Shown here piece by piece: positions 8,759 through 16,185 of a DNA stretch of 64,000 nt (the stretch's first letter is position 1; every line of letters starts with the position of its first letter). The stretch spans positions 19,081 to 83,080 of the forward strand of contig NZ_FYEA01000018.1 in NCBI RefSeq assembly GCF_900187605.1, given 5' to 3'. A program made the translations under genes and the position numbers. The notes under the pieces are model-generated. The model was not told where the DNA came from. It was given only the letters and a program-made list of their open reading frames with translations, and ran no database searches. The DNA comes from Pseudomonas sp. Irchel 3H7 (GTDB lineage: Bacteria; Pseudomonadota; Gammaproteobacteria; Pseudomonadales; Pseudomonadaceae).

Positions 8759-10072
8759 TTAGTTGGTCTGTGCTCCCTGGGCGATCCATGCACCGATCAG
8801 GTCACGTTCCTGCTGGGTCATCTGCGTGATGTTGCCCAGTGGCATGATCTGCGTGGTGATGGCTTGCGCCTGGATGCGTGCCGCGTTCTGACGGATCTGC
8901 TCAGGGGTGTCGAGCATCACACCCGCCGGAGCTGCGCTGAACAACGGACTGGTTGGTTTGGCCGAGTGGCAAACCGCGCAACGTTCTTGAATCACGTTGT
9001 GCACTTTGTCAAAGGCCGGACCTGCGTTGGAGGCTTGCGCCGGTGCTGCGGCAGGGGCTGCCGGAGCAGCAGGTGCCGCCGCTTCAGCCGGTTTCAAGCC
9101 ACCGCCCAATGCCGTTTCCGGCAGCGGTTGGTACTCGATTTTCGCTGGCGCCTTGGCCACTTCCGGCGCGGTCGACATCGGCATTGGGCCGGTGACGTAC
9201 GCCAGACTGATCATGCCCACCGCTGCCACTGGCAGGGTCCAGGCAAACTTGTGGCTGTCATGACGGGTGTTGAAGTAGTGACGCACCAACACCGCCAACA
9301 CCGCGATCCCGGCCAGGATCAACCAGTTGTACTGGCTGCCATAGGTGCTCGGGAAGTGGTTGCTGATCATGATGAACAGCACCGGCAGGGTGAAGTAGTT
9401 GTTGTGACGCGAACGCAGCAAGCCTTTGGCTGGCAGCGCCGGATCCGGCGTGCGGTTTTCGGCAATCGCCGCGACCAGTGCGCGTTGCGCCGGCATGATG
9501 ATGCGGAACACGTTGCCGACCATGATCGTGCCGATGATCGCGCCGACATGCAGGTACGCACCACGACCGCTGAACACTTTGCTGAAGCCATACGCCGCGC
9601 CGATGATCAGCACGAACAGAATGAAACCGAGCAGAGCAGGGCGTTTGCCCAGGGCCGAGTCGCACAGGAAGGAGTAGATGAACCAGCCGATAAACAGCGA
9701 GCCGATACCGATGGCCACGCCTTCAGGGCCGCTCAGGGTGCTGCCCGGAGCCAGCAGGTAGAGCGTTGGATTGGAGTAGAACACCACGCACAGCAGCGCG
9801 ATACCCGACATCCAGGTGAAGTAGGCTTCCCATTTGAACCAGTGCAGGTTCTCCGGCATCGCCGGCGGGGCCAGTTTGTATTTTTCCAGGTGATAGATAC
9901 CGCCACCGTGGATCGCCCACAGGTCACCGGCCAGACCGGTTTTCGGGTTGACGCGGTTGAGGTTGTTCTCCAGCCAGACGAAGTAGAACGACGCGCCGAT
10001 CCAGGCCACGCCAGTAATCATGTGAACCCAGCGCACGCTCAGGTTCAGCCATTCCAACAGATGTGCTTCCAC
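8759..10072 (-). CDS. puuD: Membrane-bound cytochrome c urate oxidase PuuD
   Basis: 437 residues. The N-terminal two thirds is a multi-spanning membrane domain starting around WVHMITGVAWIGASFYFVWLE, characteristic of the DUF989/PuuD family. An alanine/proline-rich linker (about 320-350) leads to a C-terminal cytochrome c domain with CAVCH at 365-369 and a probable distal methionine ligand, Met410. The family oxidises urate to 5-hydroxyisourate and passes electrons to the respiratory chain rather than making peroxide. Genes for the next steps (hiuH, uraD, puuE, alc, allA) are all present here, so the assignment is strongly supported by context. Confidence 0.92.
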   Translation of the reverse strand: MEAHLLEWLNLSVRWVHMITGVAWIGASFYFVWLENNLNRVNPKTGLAGDLWAIHGGGIYHLEKYKLAPPAMPENLHWFKWEAYFTWMSGIALLCVVFYSNPTLYLLAPGSTLSGPEGVAIGIGSLFIGWFIYSFLCDSALGKRPALLGFILFVLIIGAAYGFSKVFSGRGAYLHVGAIIGTIMVGNVFRIIMPAQRALVAAIAENRTPDPALPAKGLLRSRHNNYFTLPVLFIMISNHFPSTYGSQYNWLILAGIAVLAVLVRHYFNTRHDSHKFAWTLPVAAVGMISLAYVTGPMPMSTAPEVAKAPAKIEYQPLPETALGGGLKPAEAAAPAAPAAPAAAPAQASNAGPAFDKVHNVIQERCAVCHSAKPTSPLFSAAPAGVMLDTPEQIRQNAARIQAQAITTQIMPLGNITQMTQQERDLIGAWIAQGAQTN

Positions 10073-10123
10073 AGTCTTTACCTCTCGCCTGTCACTCTTG
10101 TTGTCGAGTGATCAGACCTTCTC

Positions 10124-10627
10124 TTATTGGTGGGGGGCGAGGATCAAACGCTCATCCTCTTTGAAAAAATGCTCATCGCAGTTATTGCCTGTGCCACTGC
10201 GATCAACCACCAGGAAGTCATCCCGCTTTTCGATCGTCAGCACCGGGTGGTGCCAAACGCCGCGATGGTAATTAATGCCCTGCCTGCCGTTGGTGACGAA
10301 GGCGCGGACCAAGCCTGATACAGGTTCATCGCCAAGTGGCGCGACCACGATCAGAAAGGGGTTGCCGAGCAGCGGAATGAAAGCCTGGCTGCCCAGCGGA
10401 TGGCGTTCCAGCATGCAAACGGTCAGCGGCATGTCCTGCGCGTCGGCGCGGAAAATGCTGATGATCGCGTTGTCCTCAGGCTGAGCGGTTTCGACCGTCG
10501 CCAGTTTGTGGAAGCGCATGGTCGAACCGTTGTTGATCATGAAGTGATCGCTGCCGTCGGTTTCGATGACGTCACCGAAAGGGGCGAAGGCTTCTTTGGT
10601 CAGCGGTTCAATCTGTAGTGTGCGCAT
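10124..10627 (-). CDS. allA: Ureidoglycolate lyase
   Basis: 167 residues with family features such as the opening LQIEPLTKEAFAPFGDVIE and the cupin-like block around FVTNGRQGINYHRGVWHHP, whose histidines belong to the active site region. AllA splits ureidoglycolate into glyoxylate and urea, the last dedicated step of the pathway. It starts about 150 bp after alc, with a REP doublet in the gap, and lies 51 bp before puuD. Confidence 0.94.
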   Translation of the reverse strand: MRTLQIEPLTKEAFAPFGDVIETDGSDHFMINNGSTMRFHKLATVETAQPEDNAIISIFRADAQDMPLTVCMLERHPLGSQAFIPLLGNPFLIVVAPLGDEPVSGLVRAFVTNGRQGINYHRGVWHHPVLTIEKRDDFLVVDRSGTGNNCDEHFFKEDERLILAPHQ

Positions 10628-10687
10628 GCTGTTCTTCTTATCCGAATTCTGTGTTGTTCAACTTGTCAGTGCGTCTTGCGCGATCCC

Positions 10688-10765
10688 TGTAGGAGCTGGC
10701 GAAGCCTGCGATCTTTTGACTTTGTTTTTAAGATCAAAAGATCGCAGCCTGCGGCAGCTCCTACA
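10688..10765. repeat. REP doublet, family A
   Basis: Inverted family A units (TGTAGGAGCTGGCGAAGCCTG / CAGGCTGC partner) that pair through AAAGTC/GATC-rich ends. They lie between alc and allA on the same strand, within the urate operon. Confidence 0.85.
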
Positions 10766-10774
10766 GGCTCAGCA

Positions 10775-11770
10775 TTACTTCGCGACCTTGCCGAGAACGC
10801 GCAGGCGGCTCACACCACCGTCCGGGAACACGTTCAGGCGGATGTGAGTGATCGGGCCCAGTGCCTTGATCTGCTCGACGAAGGTGTGTTCGGCGTGCAT
10901 TTCCAGCTTCTGGCTTGGCAGCAGTTCACGCCAGAACAGCGACTGGGTTTCGATCTGGCTGTCAGTACCGCCCTTGACGAACGCGCCCTGGATCGAGCAA
11001 GTGTCCGGGTAGTTGCCTTTGAAGTGCAGGGTGTCGACGACGATCTTCTCGATCTCGCCCGGGTGACCCAGCGCGACGATCACCCAGTCATTGCCCGGCG
11101 TGCGACGACGTGCAGTTTCCCAGCCGTCGCCCATGTTGATGCTACGGCCCGGGTTGAGGATGTTGCTCATGCGGCCGAAGTGTTCGTCGGAGCAGGCGAG
11201 GGCGCGGCCACCATTGAGGGCTGCTGCCAGATCGACTTGCTCGTTGTCGCCAACCGCTGACCAGTCGCGGAACGGAATGCCGTACACGCGCAGACGGGCG
11301 ACACCGCCGTCCGGGTAGATGTTGAAGCGCAGGTGGCTGAACGCTTGGTCGTTGCTGATTTCGTGGTAGTGGTGGCTGTTGCCCTGCAGCTCGACGGCCG
11401 ACAGCACTTCCGTCCACTGGGTGTTTTCATCAGGTTCGCCCGAGGCCAGGAAGCACGCTTCCAGAGAGGCCGATGGCGGGAAGTTGCCGGTGAAGAATGA
11501 AGTGTCGATGTCCACGCCTTTGATCGAGCCCGGTACGCCCAGACGGATCACGGCGCTGTCGAAGCCTTCGAAGCGCTTGCGGCGTGATTCCCAGCCGTCC
11601 ATCCACTTGCCGTTGTCATCGAACACGCCCTCCTTCCATACGGCCGGGGTCGGTTGGAACAGACGATTGGCGTCTGCGAACCAGTCATCGGTGACCGAGA
11701 TGATTTTGGTGCCCAGACGGGCATCGGCCAGGTTGACGAATTTTTCGAAAGGTACGGCGTAAGCTTTCAT
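10775..11770 (-). CDS. alc: Allantoicase
   Basis: 331 residues, made of two repeated beta-jelly-roll halves as is usual for allantoicases. Each half carries an internal repeat: VDIDTSFFTGNFPPSASLEA in the first and VVDTLHFKGNYPDTCSIQGA in the second, plus paired LRFNIYPDGGVARLRVYG / IRLNVFPDGGVSRLRVLG endings. The enzyme hydrolyses allantoate to ureidoglycolate and urea. It sits between uraD (88 bp upstream) and allA. Confidence 0.96.
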   Translation of the reverse strand: MKAYAVPFEKFVNLADARLGTKIISVTDDWFADANRLFQPTPAVWKEGVFDDNGKWMDGWESRRKRFEGFDSAVIRLGVPGSIKGVDIDTSFFTGNFPPSASLEACFLASGEPDENTQWTEVLSAVELQGNSHHYHEISNDQAFSHLRFNIYPDGGVARLRVYGIPFRDWSAVGDNEQVDLAAALNGGRALACSDEHFGRMSNILNPGRSINMGDGWETARRRTPGNDWVIVALGHPGEIEKIVVDTLHFKGNYPDTCSIQGAFVKGGTDSQIETQSLFWRELLPSQKLEMHAEHTFVEQIKALGPITHIRLNVFPDGGVSRLRVLGKVAK

Positions 11771-11858
11771 TCTTCTTGTCTGCCTTTAAAAAAGTGGCTG
11801 GGGATGCTTGCAAGACCCTGGGTGCTCTCCGCGTCTGATGCACTCGGGTCAGGCTTCG

Positions 11859-12374
11859 CTAAAGAGTCAGTAAACGGAACAGGGCGATCTTGTTGATCTC
11901 CGCCAGCGCGCATTTGAACTCGGTGTCGACCGAATTGTGAATACGCGTTTCGAACGCCGCGAGGATCTGATGCCGGTTGCTGCCTTTTACCGCCATGATG
12001 AAGGGAAACTTGAACTTGGCTTTGTAGGCGTCGTTCAGCTCGGTGAAGCGCTGGAACTCTTCGGCCGTGCATTGGTGAATACCGGCGCCAGCCTGTTCAT
12101 TGGTGCTGGCTTCGGTCAGTTGGCCCTGGACGGCAGCTTTGCCGGCCAGGTCCGGGTGAGCGTTGATCAGCGCAAGCTGGCTGGCGTGATCGGCGCTCAA
12201 CAGGATGTCGCTCATGCGCTGGTGCAGGGTTTCGATCTCGTCGATCGAGGCATCTGCGCCCAGGTCGTAGGCCTTCTCGGCCACCCATGGCGAATGTTCG
12301 TAGATGTCGGCAAAAGCTTTGACGAAGGCGTCGCGGCTCAGGGTCGACGGTTGCAGGGTTTGAAAGCGGCTCAT
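11859..12374 (-). CDS. uraD: OHCU decarboxylase
   Basis: 171 residues from the ATG at 12374, which overlaps the puuE stop as ATGA and is therefore preferred over the longer frame. Family motifs include HPDLAGKA (active-site region) and the EEFQRFTELNDAYKAKF block with FPFIMAVKG. UraD converts 2-oxo-4-hydroxy-4-carboxy-5-ureidoimidazoline to S-allantoin, following HiuH. The overlap implies translational coupling to puuE. Confidence 0.95.
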   Translation of the reverse strand: MSRFQTLQPSTLSRDAFVKAFADIYEHSPWVAEKAYDLGADASIDEIETLHQRMSDILLSADHASQLALINAHPDLAGKAAVQGQLTEASTNEQAGAGIHQCTAEEFQRFTELNDAYKAKFKFPFIMAVKGSNRHQILAAFETRIHNSVDTEFKCALAEINKIALFRLLTL

Positions 12375-13297
12375 TTCGCGGCCCCTTGGTACGGGTGGGT
12401 TTCGTGCCAGTGACGCGCGATGTCGACGCGACGGCTGAACCACACCTGTTCATGACTTTTGGCGTATTCGATAAAGCGTTTGAGCGACGCGAGGCGACCC
12501 GGACGGCCGATCAGACGGCAGTGCAGACCGATCGAGAGCATCTTCGGTGCTTCAGCGCCTTCGGCATAGAGCACGTCGAACGCGTCTTTGAGGTATTCGA
12601 AGAAGTCGTCACCCTTGTTGAAACCCTGCACTTGGGTGAAGCGCATGTCGTTGGTGTCTAGGGTGTACGGGATCACCAGATGCGGTTTGCCGGTCGGGTT
12701 GTTCGGTTCCCAGTAGGGCAGGTCGTCGTCGTAGGTGTCGCAGTCGTAGAGGAAACCACCTTCTTCCATGACCAGGCGACGAGTGTTCGGGCCGGTGCGG
12801 CCGGTGTACCAACCCAGTGGGCGCTCGCCGGTGATTTCGGTGAGGACGCGGATCGCTTCGAGCATGTGCTCGCGTTCCTGCGCTTCGTCCATGTACTGGT
12901 AGTCGATCCAGCGGTAGCCGTGGCTGCAAATCTCGTGGCCGGCATCGACCATCGCACGGATCACATCCGGGTGGCGCTGAGCGGCCATGGCCACCGCGAA
13001 AATGGTCAGCGGAATATCGAATTCCTTGAACAGTTTCAGGATCCGCCAGACGCCGGCACGGCTGCCATACTCGTAAAGCGATTCCATGCTCATGTTGCGC
13101 GCGCCTTGCAGCGGCTGAGCGGCAACCATTTCGGAGAGGAAGGCTTCGGACTCTTTATCGCCATGCAAAATGTTGCGCTCGCCGCCTTCTTCGTAGTTGA
13201 GTACGAAGGACAGGGCGATGCGGGCATTGCCCGGCCAGTGTGGGTGAGGAGGGTTACTGCCGTAACCGATCAGGTCGCGTGGGTAGTCAGCGCTCAC
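12371..13297 (-). CDS. puuE: Allantoinase PuuE (polysaccharide deacetylase fold)
   Basis: 308 residues with the NodB-like deacetylase fold: ALSFVLNYEEGGERN near the N-terminus, then HEICSHGYRWIDYQYM supplying metal-site histidines, then RPLGWYTGRTGPNTRRL. PuuE is the metal-independent allantoinase class found in Pseudomonas and is unrelated to amidohydrolase AllB. It hydrolyses allantoin to allantoate. First gene of the minus-strand urate operon, reading out of the 430-bp divergent region shared with hiuH. Confidence 0.95.
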   Translation of the reverse strand: MSADYPRDLIGYGSNPPHPHWPGNARIALSFVLNYEEGGERNILHGDKESEAFLSEMVAAQPLQGARNMSMESLYEYGSRAGVWRILKLFKEFDIPLTIFAVAMAAQRHPDVIRAMVDAGHEICSHGYRWIDYQYMDEAQEREHMLEAIRVLTEITGERPLGWYTGRTGPNTRRLVMEEGGFLYDCDTYDDDLPYWEPNNPTGKPHLVIPYTLDTNDMRFTQVQGFNKGDDFFEYLKDAFDVLYAEGAEAPKMLSIGLHCRLIGRPGRLASLKRFIEYAKSHEQVWFSRRVDIARHWHETHPYQGAAK

Positions 13298-13380
13298 TGC
13301 AGTCTTCCTTCTTATTCGTTGACAGATTGGTGTGGCGGCCTGGCGGTGAATTAACAGGCTGGCGTCACAGCGATGGGCTG

Positions 13381-13392
13381 ATTGTATACAAC
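13381..13392. promoter_or_regulatory. Putative purine-regulon operator 1 (ATTGTATACAAC)
   Basis: Contains the perfect 10-bp palindrome TTGTATACAA, 84 bp upstream of puuE. On the minus strand it includes TACAAT, a plausible -10. It fits the TNGT-ACNA half-site pattern known for FadR-subfamily GntR regulators. A second copy lies 206 bp away and a third upstream of the AzgA-type permease. Operator function is inferred. Confidence 0.5.
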
Positions 13393-13512
13393 TTTATTCG
13401 CAATTTGTAAGCCTGAATTTTCGCATTTTTCACCGACTGTCATCTTTTCCTACTATTGGCGTGAGCCTGCAAGAAACCTGCCTGACCAGTCAGCTAATGG
13501 ATAGGAGGTGCA

Positions 13513-13572
13513 ATGAATAGGCGTGTTGCTGGCAGAACGCGAGGAAACCCCCGAATGGCGGGGGTGATGTGA
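13513..13572 (+). CDS. Possible 19-residue leader peptide upstream of hiuH
   Basis: An ATG preceded by an ideal AGGAGGT Shine-Dalgarno (13503-13509) opens a 19-residue, arginine-rich frame ending in TGA. A 6-bp pure GC hairpin (13548-13564, CCCCCG/CGGGGG) lies within it. It ends just before the second operator. It could be a leader peptide, or a remnant of no function; no homologue is recalled. Confidence 0.3.
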   Translation: MNRRVAGRTRGNPRMAGVM

Positions 13573-13586
13573 AAAATGTCGTTTTT

Positions 13587-13598
13587 ATTGTGTACAAT
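13587..13598. promoter_or_regulatory. Putative purine-regulon operator 2 (ATTGTGTACAAT)
   Basis: Near-perfect palindrome 131 bp upstream of hiuH. On the plus strand it includes TACAAT as a possible -10 with TG one base before it. It has the same core as the sites at 13382 and 28767. Confidence 0.5.
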
Positions 13599-13728
13599 TT
13601 TTTTGAAAAGTGTCTTAATCAATCGCTCGCCGCAGCTTTTCGTGCTCCGAATCGGTGCGGTCTCCTTTTTATCTGACTTCGGGAGGCGCGAAGTCTGACT
13701 GCTCCGTGCAGGCAGGCGCGCAGAATCA

Positions 13729-14082
13729 ATGGGACGTTTGACTACACACGTTTTGGACGCTGCACACGGTTGCCCGGGCAGTTCGATCAAGGTCGAGCTG
13801 TACCGCGTTGAAGGATCGCACCTGGAATTGGTCGCCAGTGCCGTCACCAACAGCGATGGCCGGGTCGATGCACCGCTGCTGCAAGGCGATGATTATCGTA
13901 CCGGCGTTTATCAGGTTCAGTTCCATGCAGGCGATTACTACCGCGCCCGTGGCGTTCAGTTGCCGGAACCGGCATTCCTCGACGTGGTTGTGCTGCGCTT
14001 CGGCATCTCTGCCGAACAGGATCACTACCATGTTCCTTTGCTGATTTCGCCGTACAGCTATTCCACGTACCGGGGCAGCTGA
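13729..14082 (+). CDS. hiuH: 5-hydroxyisourate hydrolase (transthyretin-like)
   Basis: 117 residues with the two diagnostic ends of the HIU hydrolase family: HVLDAAHGCP near the N-terminus (residues 6-15) and the C-terminal YRGS tetrapeptide, which separates the enzyme from true transthyretin. His6 and the conserved Arg and terminal His/Tyr region form the active site. It hydrolyses 5-hydroxyisourate, the product of PuuD, to OHCU. Divergent from puuE and followed by a terminator. No signal peptide is present, so it is cytoplasmic. Confidence 0.96.
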   Translation: MGRLTTHVLDAAHGCPGSSIKVELYRVEGSHLELVASAVTNSDGRVDAPLLQGDDYRTGVYQVQFHAGDYYRARGVQLPEPAFLDVVVLRFGISAEQDHYHVPLLISPYSYSTYRGS

Positions 14083-14140
14083 CCCCCAAGCAGCTGCCCC
14101 CACCGGGAAGCGACTGCGCATATAGCTTCTTTGGTCTTTC

Positions 14141-14167
14141 GCCCGCTCACACTGCGGGCTTTTTTTA
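14141..14167 (+). terminator. Rho-independent terminator of hiuH
   Basis: GCCCGCTCACACTGCGGGC followed by seven T residues, about 60 bp after the hiuH stop. A second GC-rich inverted repeat without a T-run lies at 14187-14220, facing the convergent island gene. Confidence 0.8.
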
Positions 14168-14254
14168 TGCCTGTATTTTGTGCATGGCCGCGCGCCCCGG
14201 AGAACTCTGGAGCGCGCGGTTTCGCGTTCGGGTAAGCATTAACGATAAGGTTAT

Positions 14255-16136
14255 TCAGCTGTGTCGGCTGACGACAAGGTTGTATTCGTGAGTGGGGAGA
14301 GGCTCGTTGGTGCCCAGCAAAAAAATGATCCTGTTCGTGTGCAAGTGTTCCATCAGGTCGTTGTTGATATGGGCGTCCATGTTGTCGACAAAGACTCTTT
14401 TTTTGAGCCAGGCAATTGGATCTGGGAGAAAAACAGTTTTGTTCTGAATCCTGTCCATGAACATGATGAAGATATGCTCAACACCCGTTCGCTTGATCAA
14501 TAAGGCGTTCCCCTGGTTGGCGCCGAAATCATGGGCAATGTAGTAGCCGTGTGCGCTGAGAAGATCTTTGAACAGTGTCCGCGTTGTTCGCCGACCTCTT
14601 TGATGTTGTGAACCGGATAACAGCTTCGGATTGAAGTCGATTCTTTGCAGACCTTCAGCGGACGGAAGCGGGACACGCTTGTTTCCATTTACGTCGGCTG
14701 CAAGCGGCGAGAGAAGCATTAGCGGGTCGCTCAAGTCTTGACGAACGACTCGGTTATCGCCCACGAACATAGAGCGATTTTCCCAGTACTTGAAAGTCTC
14801 GACCAATGCGCTGATCCCGGACCCGCTCAGTTTATTGGAGTGACTGGCCCGATTGAACATCTCCCGTGCGGTTTCGCTTGCGGAGTGATCAGAAAGGAAG
14901 GGGAACTGATCGCTGACATATTGAGTCAGGCTTTTTTCAAATGGCCGACTCCCTGCAATTTTCCATGCTTCACTGCCTTGCGCCGTCCTGTCCGCCGACT
15001 TCACCACCCCCCGGGGTTGTAACTCAGGATTGGTCAGCAGTAATTGTTCAAAAGCATCGAAACGATAAGCAGAGAACTGAGGAGGCTTGATGAAGGCAAA
15101 ACCGTCAACGGCGTGGGTCGGCTGGTCAAGCAGCGCAAAGTGCTTGCCGCCGATTTCCACGGAGTCGCCGGCTGGCGGTTTCGTTTTTCCCCAAGCTTTC
15201 CATAGTTCACTGATGCCCATGAGTACGAAGGGATCGAGAGGATCACTGTCTTCTGACAGTCGAGGGCGCTTGCTTGGGCTGGGGCCGGGCTTTTCTGGCT
15301 GAGTGAGGTGGCGAGAACTGCCTGGCTGCGGATCCTGCTGCGTATTTGCGAAGGCCTGCAACTTGCGGCGCCAGACGAATTGCCCAGGGATCTGCTCGAA
15401 CGTGATATCCGGCACATTGGTCGTTGTTGCAGACGCCAGTTTGTATTCGCCTTGTTCATTCCTGCGAACCAGGATGGTGCCGTCGGCGATATCGATATAG
15501 GTTCTCCCGCGCGGTCCTTTGCGGATGCCGTCCGGGGAACCTTGCGCTGCAGGAAGAAGCGCCGCCAGGTGCGGGTCGACGAAAGGAATTGCGTGTGACG
15601 GTTCGTTAATCCGTTGCGCCGATCGCTTCCTCTGTCTGGAGTGAGCCGTGTACCACTGGGCCTCGACTCGCCACAGTGGCAAACCGTCGATTTTTTTTCA
15701 GGATCGGTGGTGTCACGCCCGGCGCTGCTGGCCAGGGAATCTGATAGTCCCCGGTTGTGTTGCGTTCAACCCGGTAATGACGGCCGTCTTCCAGGTGCGC
15801 GTAAGTCTGACCGCCCGGGGCCACGAATAACCCGTCGATGGTTTCGTGCGGTTGTAGCAGATGGGTTTGTAAAACCGGCAGGGATATCTCGGCCAGTCTG
15901 GCATTGGCTTCGGTGATCACCGGGTCCGTGATGTGACTCACCACGACATGTGGGTAATCAGTTACTTCGCTGCCAGATGGAGCGGAAATGGATGGCCCCG
16001 GCAGTCGATTCGTACCTGGCGCAAAAATGTTGGAGCCGCCAGGATTAGTTCCGCTGCCATTGCCAGCGTTAGACCTGTTGGTCGTCGAGGTATCGGGCAA
16101 CGCAGGGCGAATGGTGGTCTTTGTGGGTCTGGTCAT
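14255..16136 (-). pseudogene. Island paralogue P4, split by a frameshift at a T8/A8 tract
   Basis: Two overlapping frames, 15606-16136 (starts MTRPTKTTIRPALPD) and 14255-15682, together match one full-length member of the island family. Module 1 (LFVAPGGQTYAHLEDG...) is in the first frame. The continuation that aligns with the paralogues (PLWRVEAQWYTAHS against PVWTFERPGWLAHN) is in the other frame. The frame changes at eight consecutive A residues on the coding strand (15691-15698); seven would restore a single protein of about 620 residues. The C-terminal conserved blocks (FEKSLTQYVSDQFPFLSDHS, FKYWENR, DPLMLLSPL) are intact. It may be a pseudogene, a sequencing error, or a gene expressed by slippage. 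Function unknown. Confidence 0.75.
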
Positions 16137-16185
16137 TCAACTTTCTCTGAGCGATTCATGGTGCATTCCTCTCTGTTCTGCTCAA

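Larger units (their letters stand above)
13298..13728. other. Divergent control region puuE / hiuH
   Basis: 430 bp between the two divergent urate genes, more AT-rich than the coding sequence. It holds two TTGTRTACAA palindromes, each overlapping a plausible TACAAT -10 box reading toward its own gene, and a short ORF with a strong ribosome binding site and an internal GC hairpin. These are listed separately. Confidence 0.7.

Noticed and set aside
8864..10111. 415-codon plus-strand open frame opposite puuD
   Set aside because: Antisense to a gene with a haem motif and membrane segments; no motif of its own.
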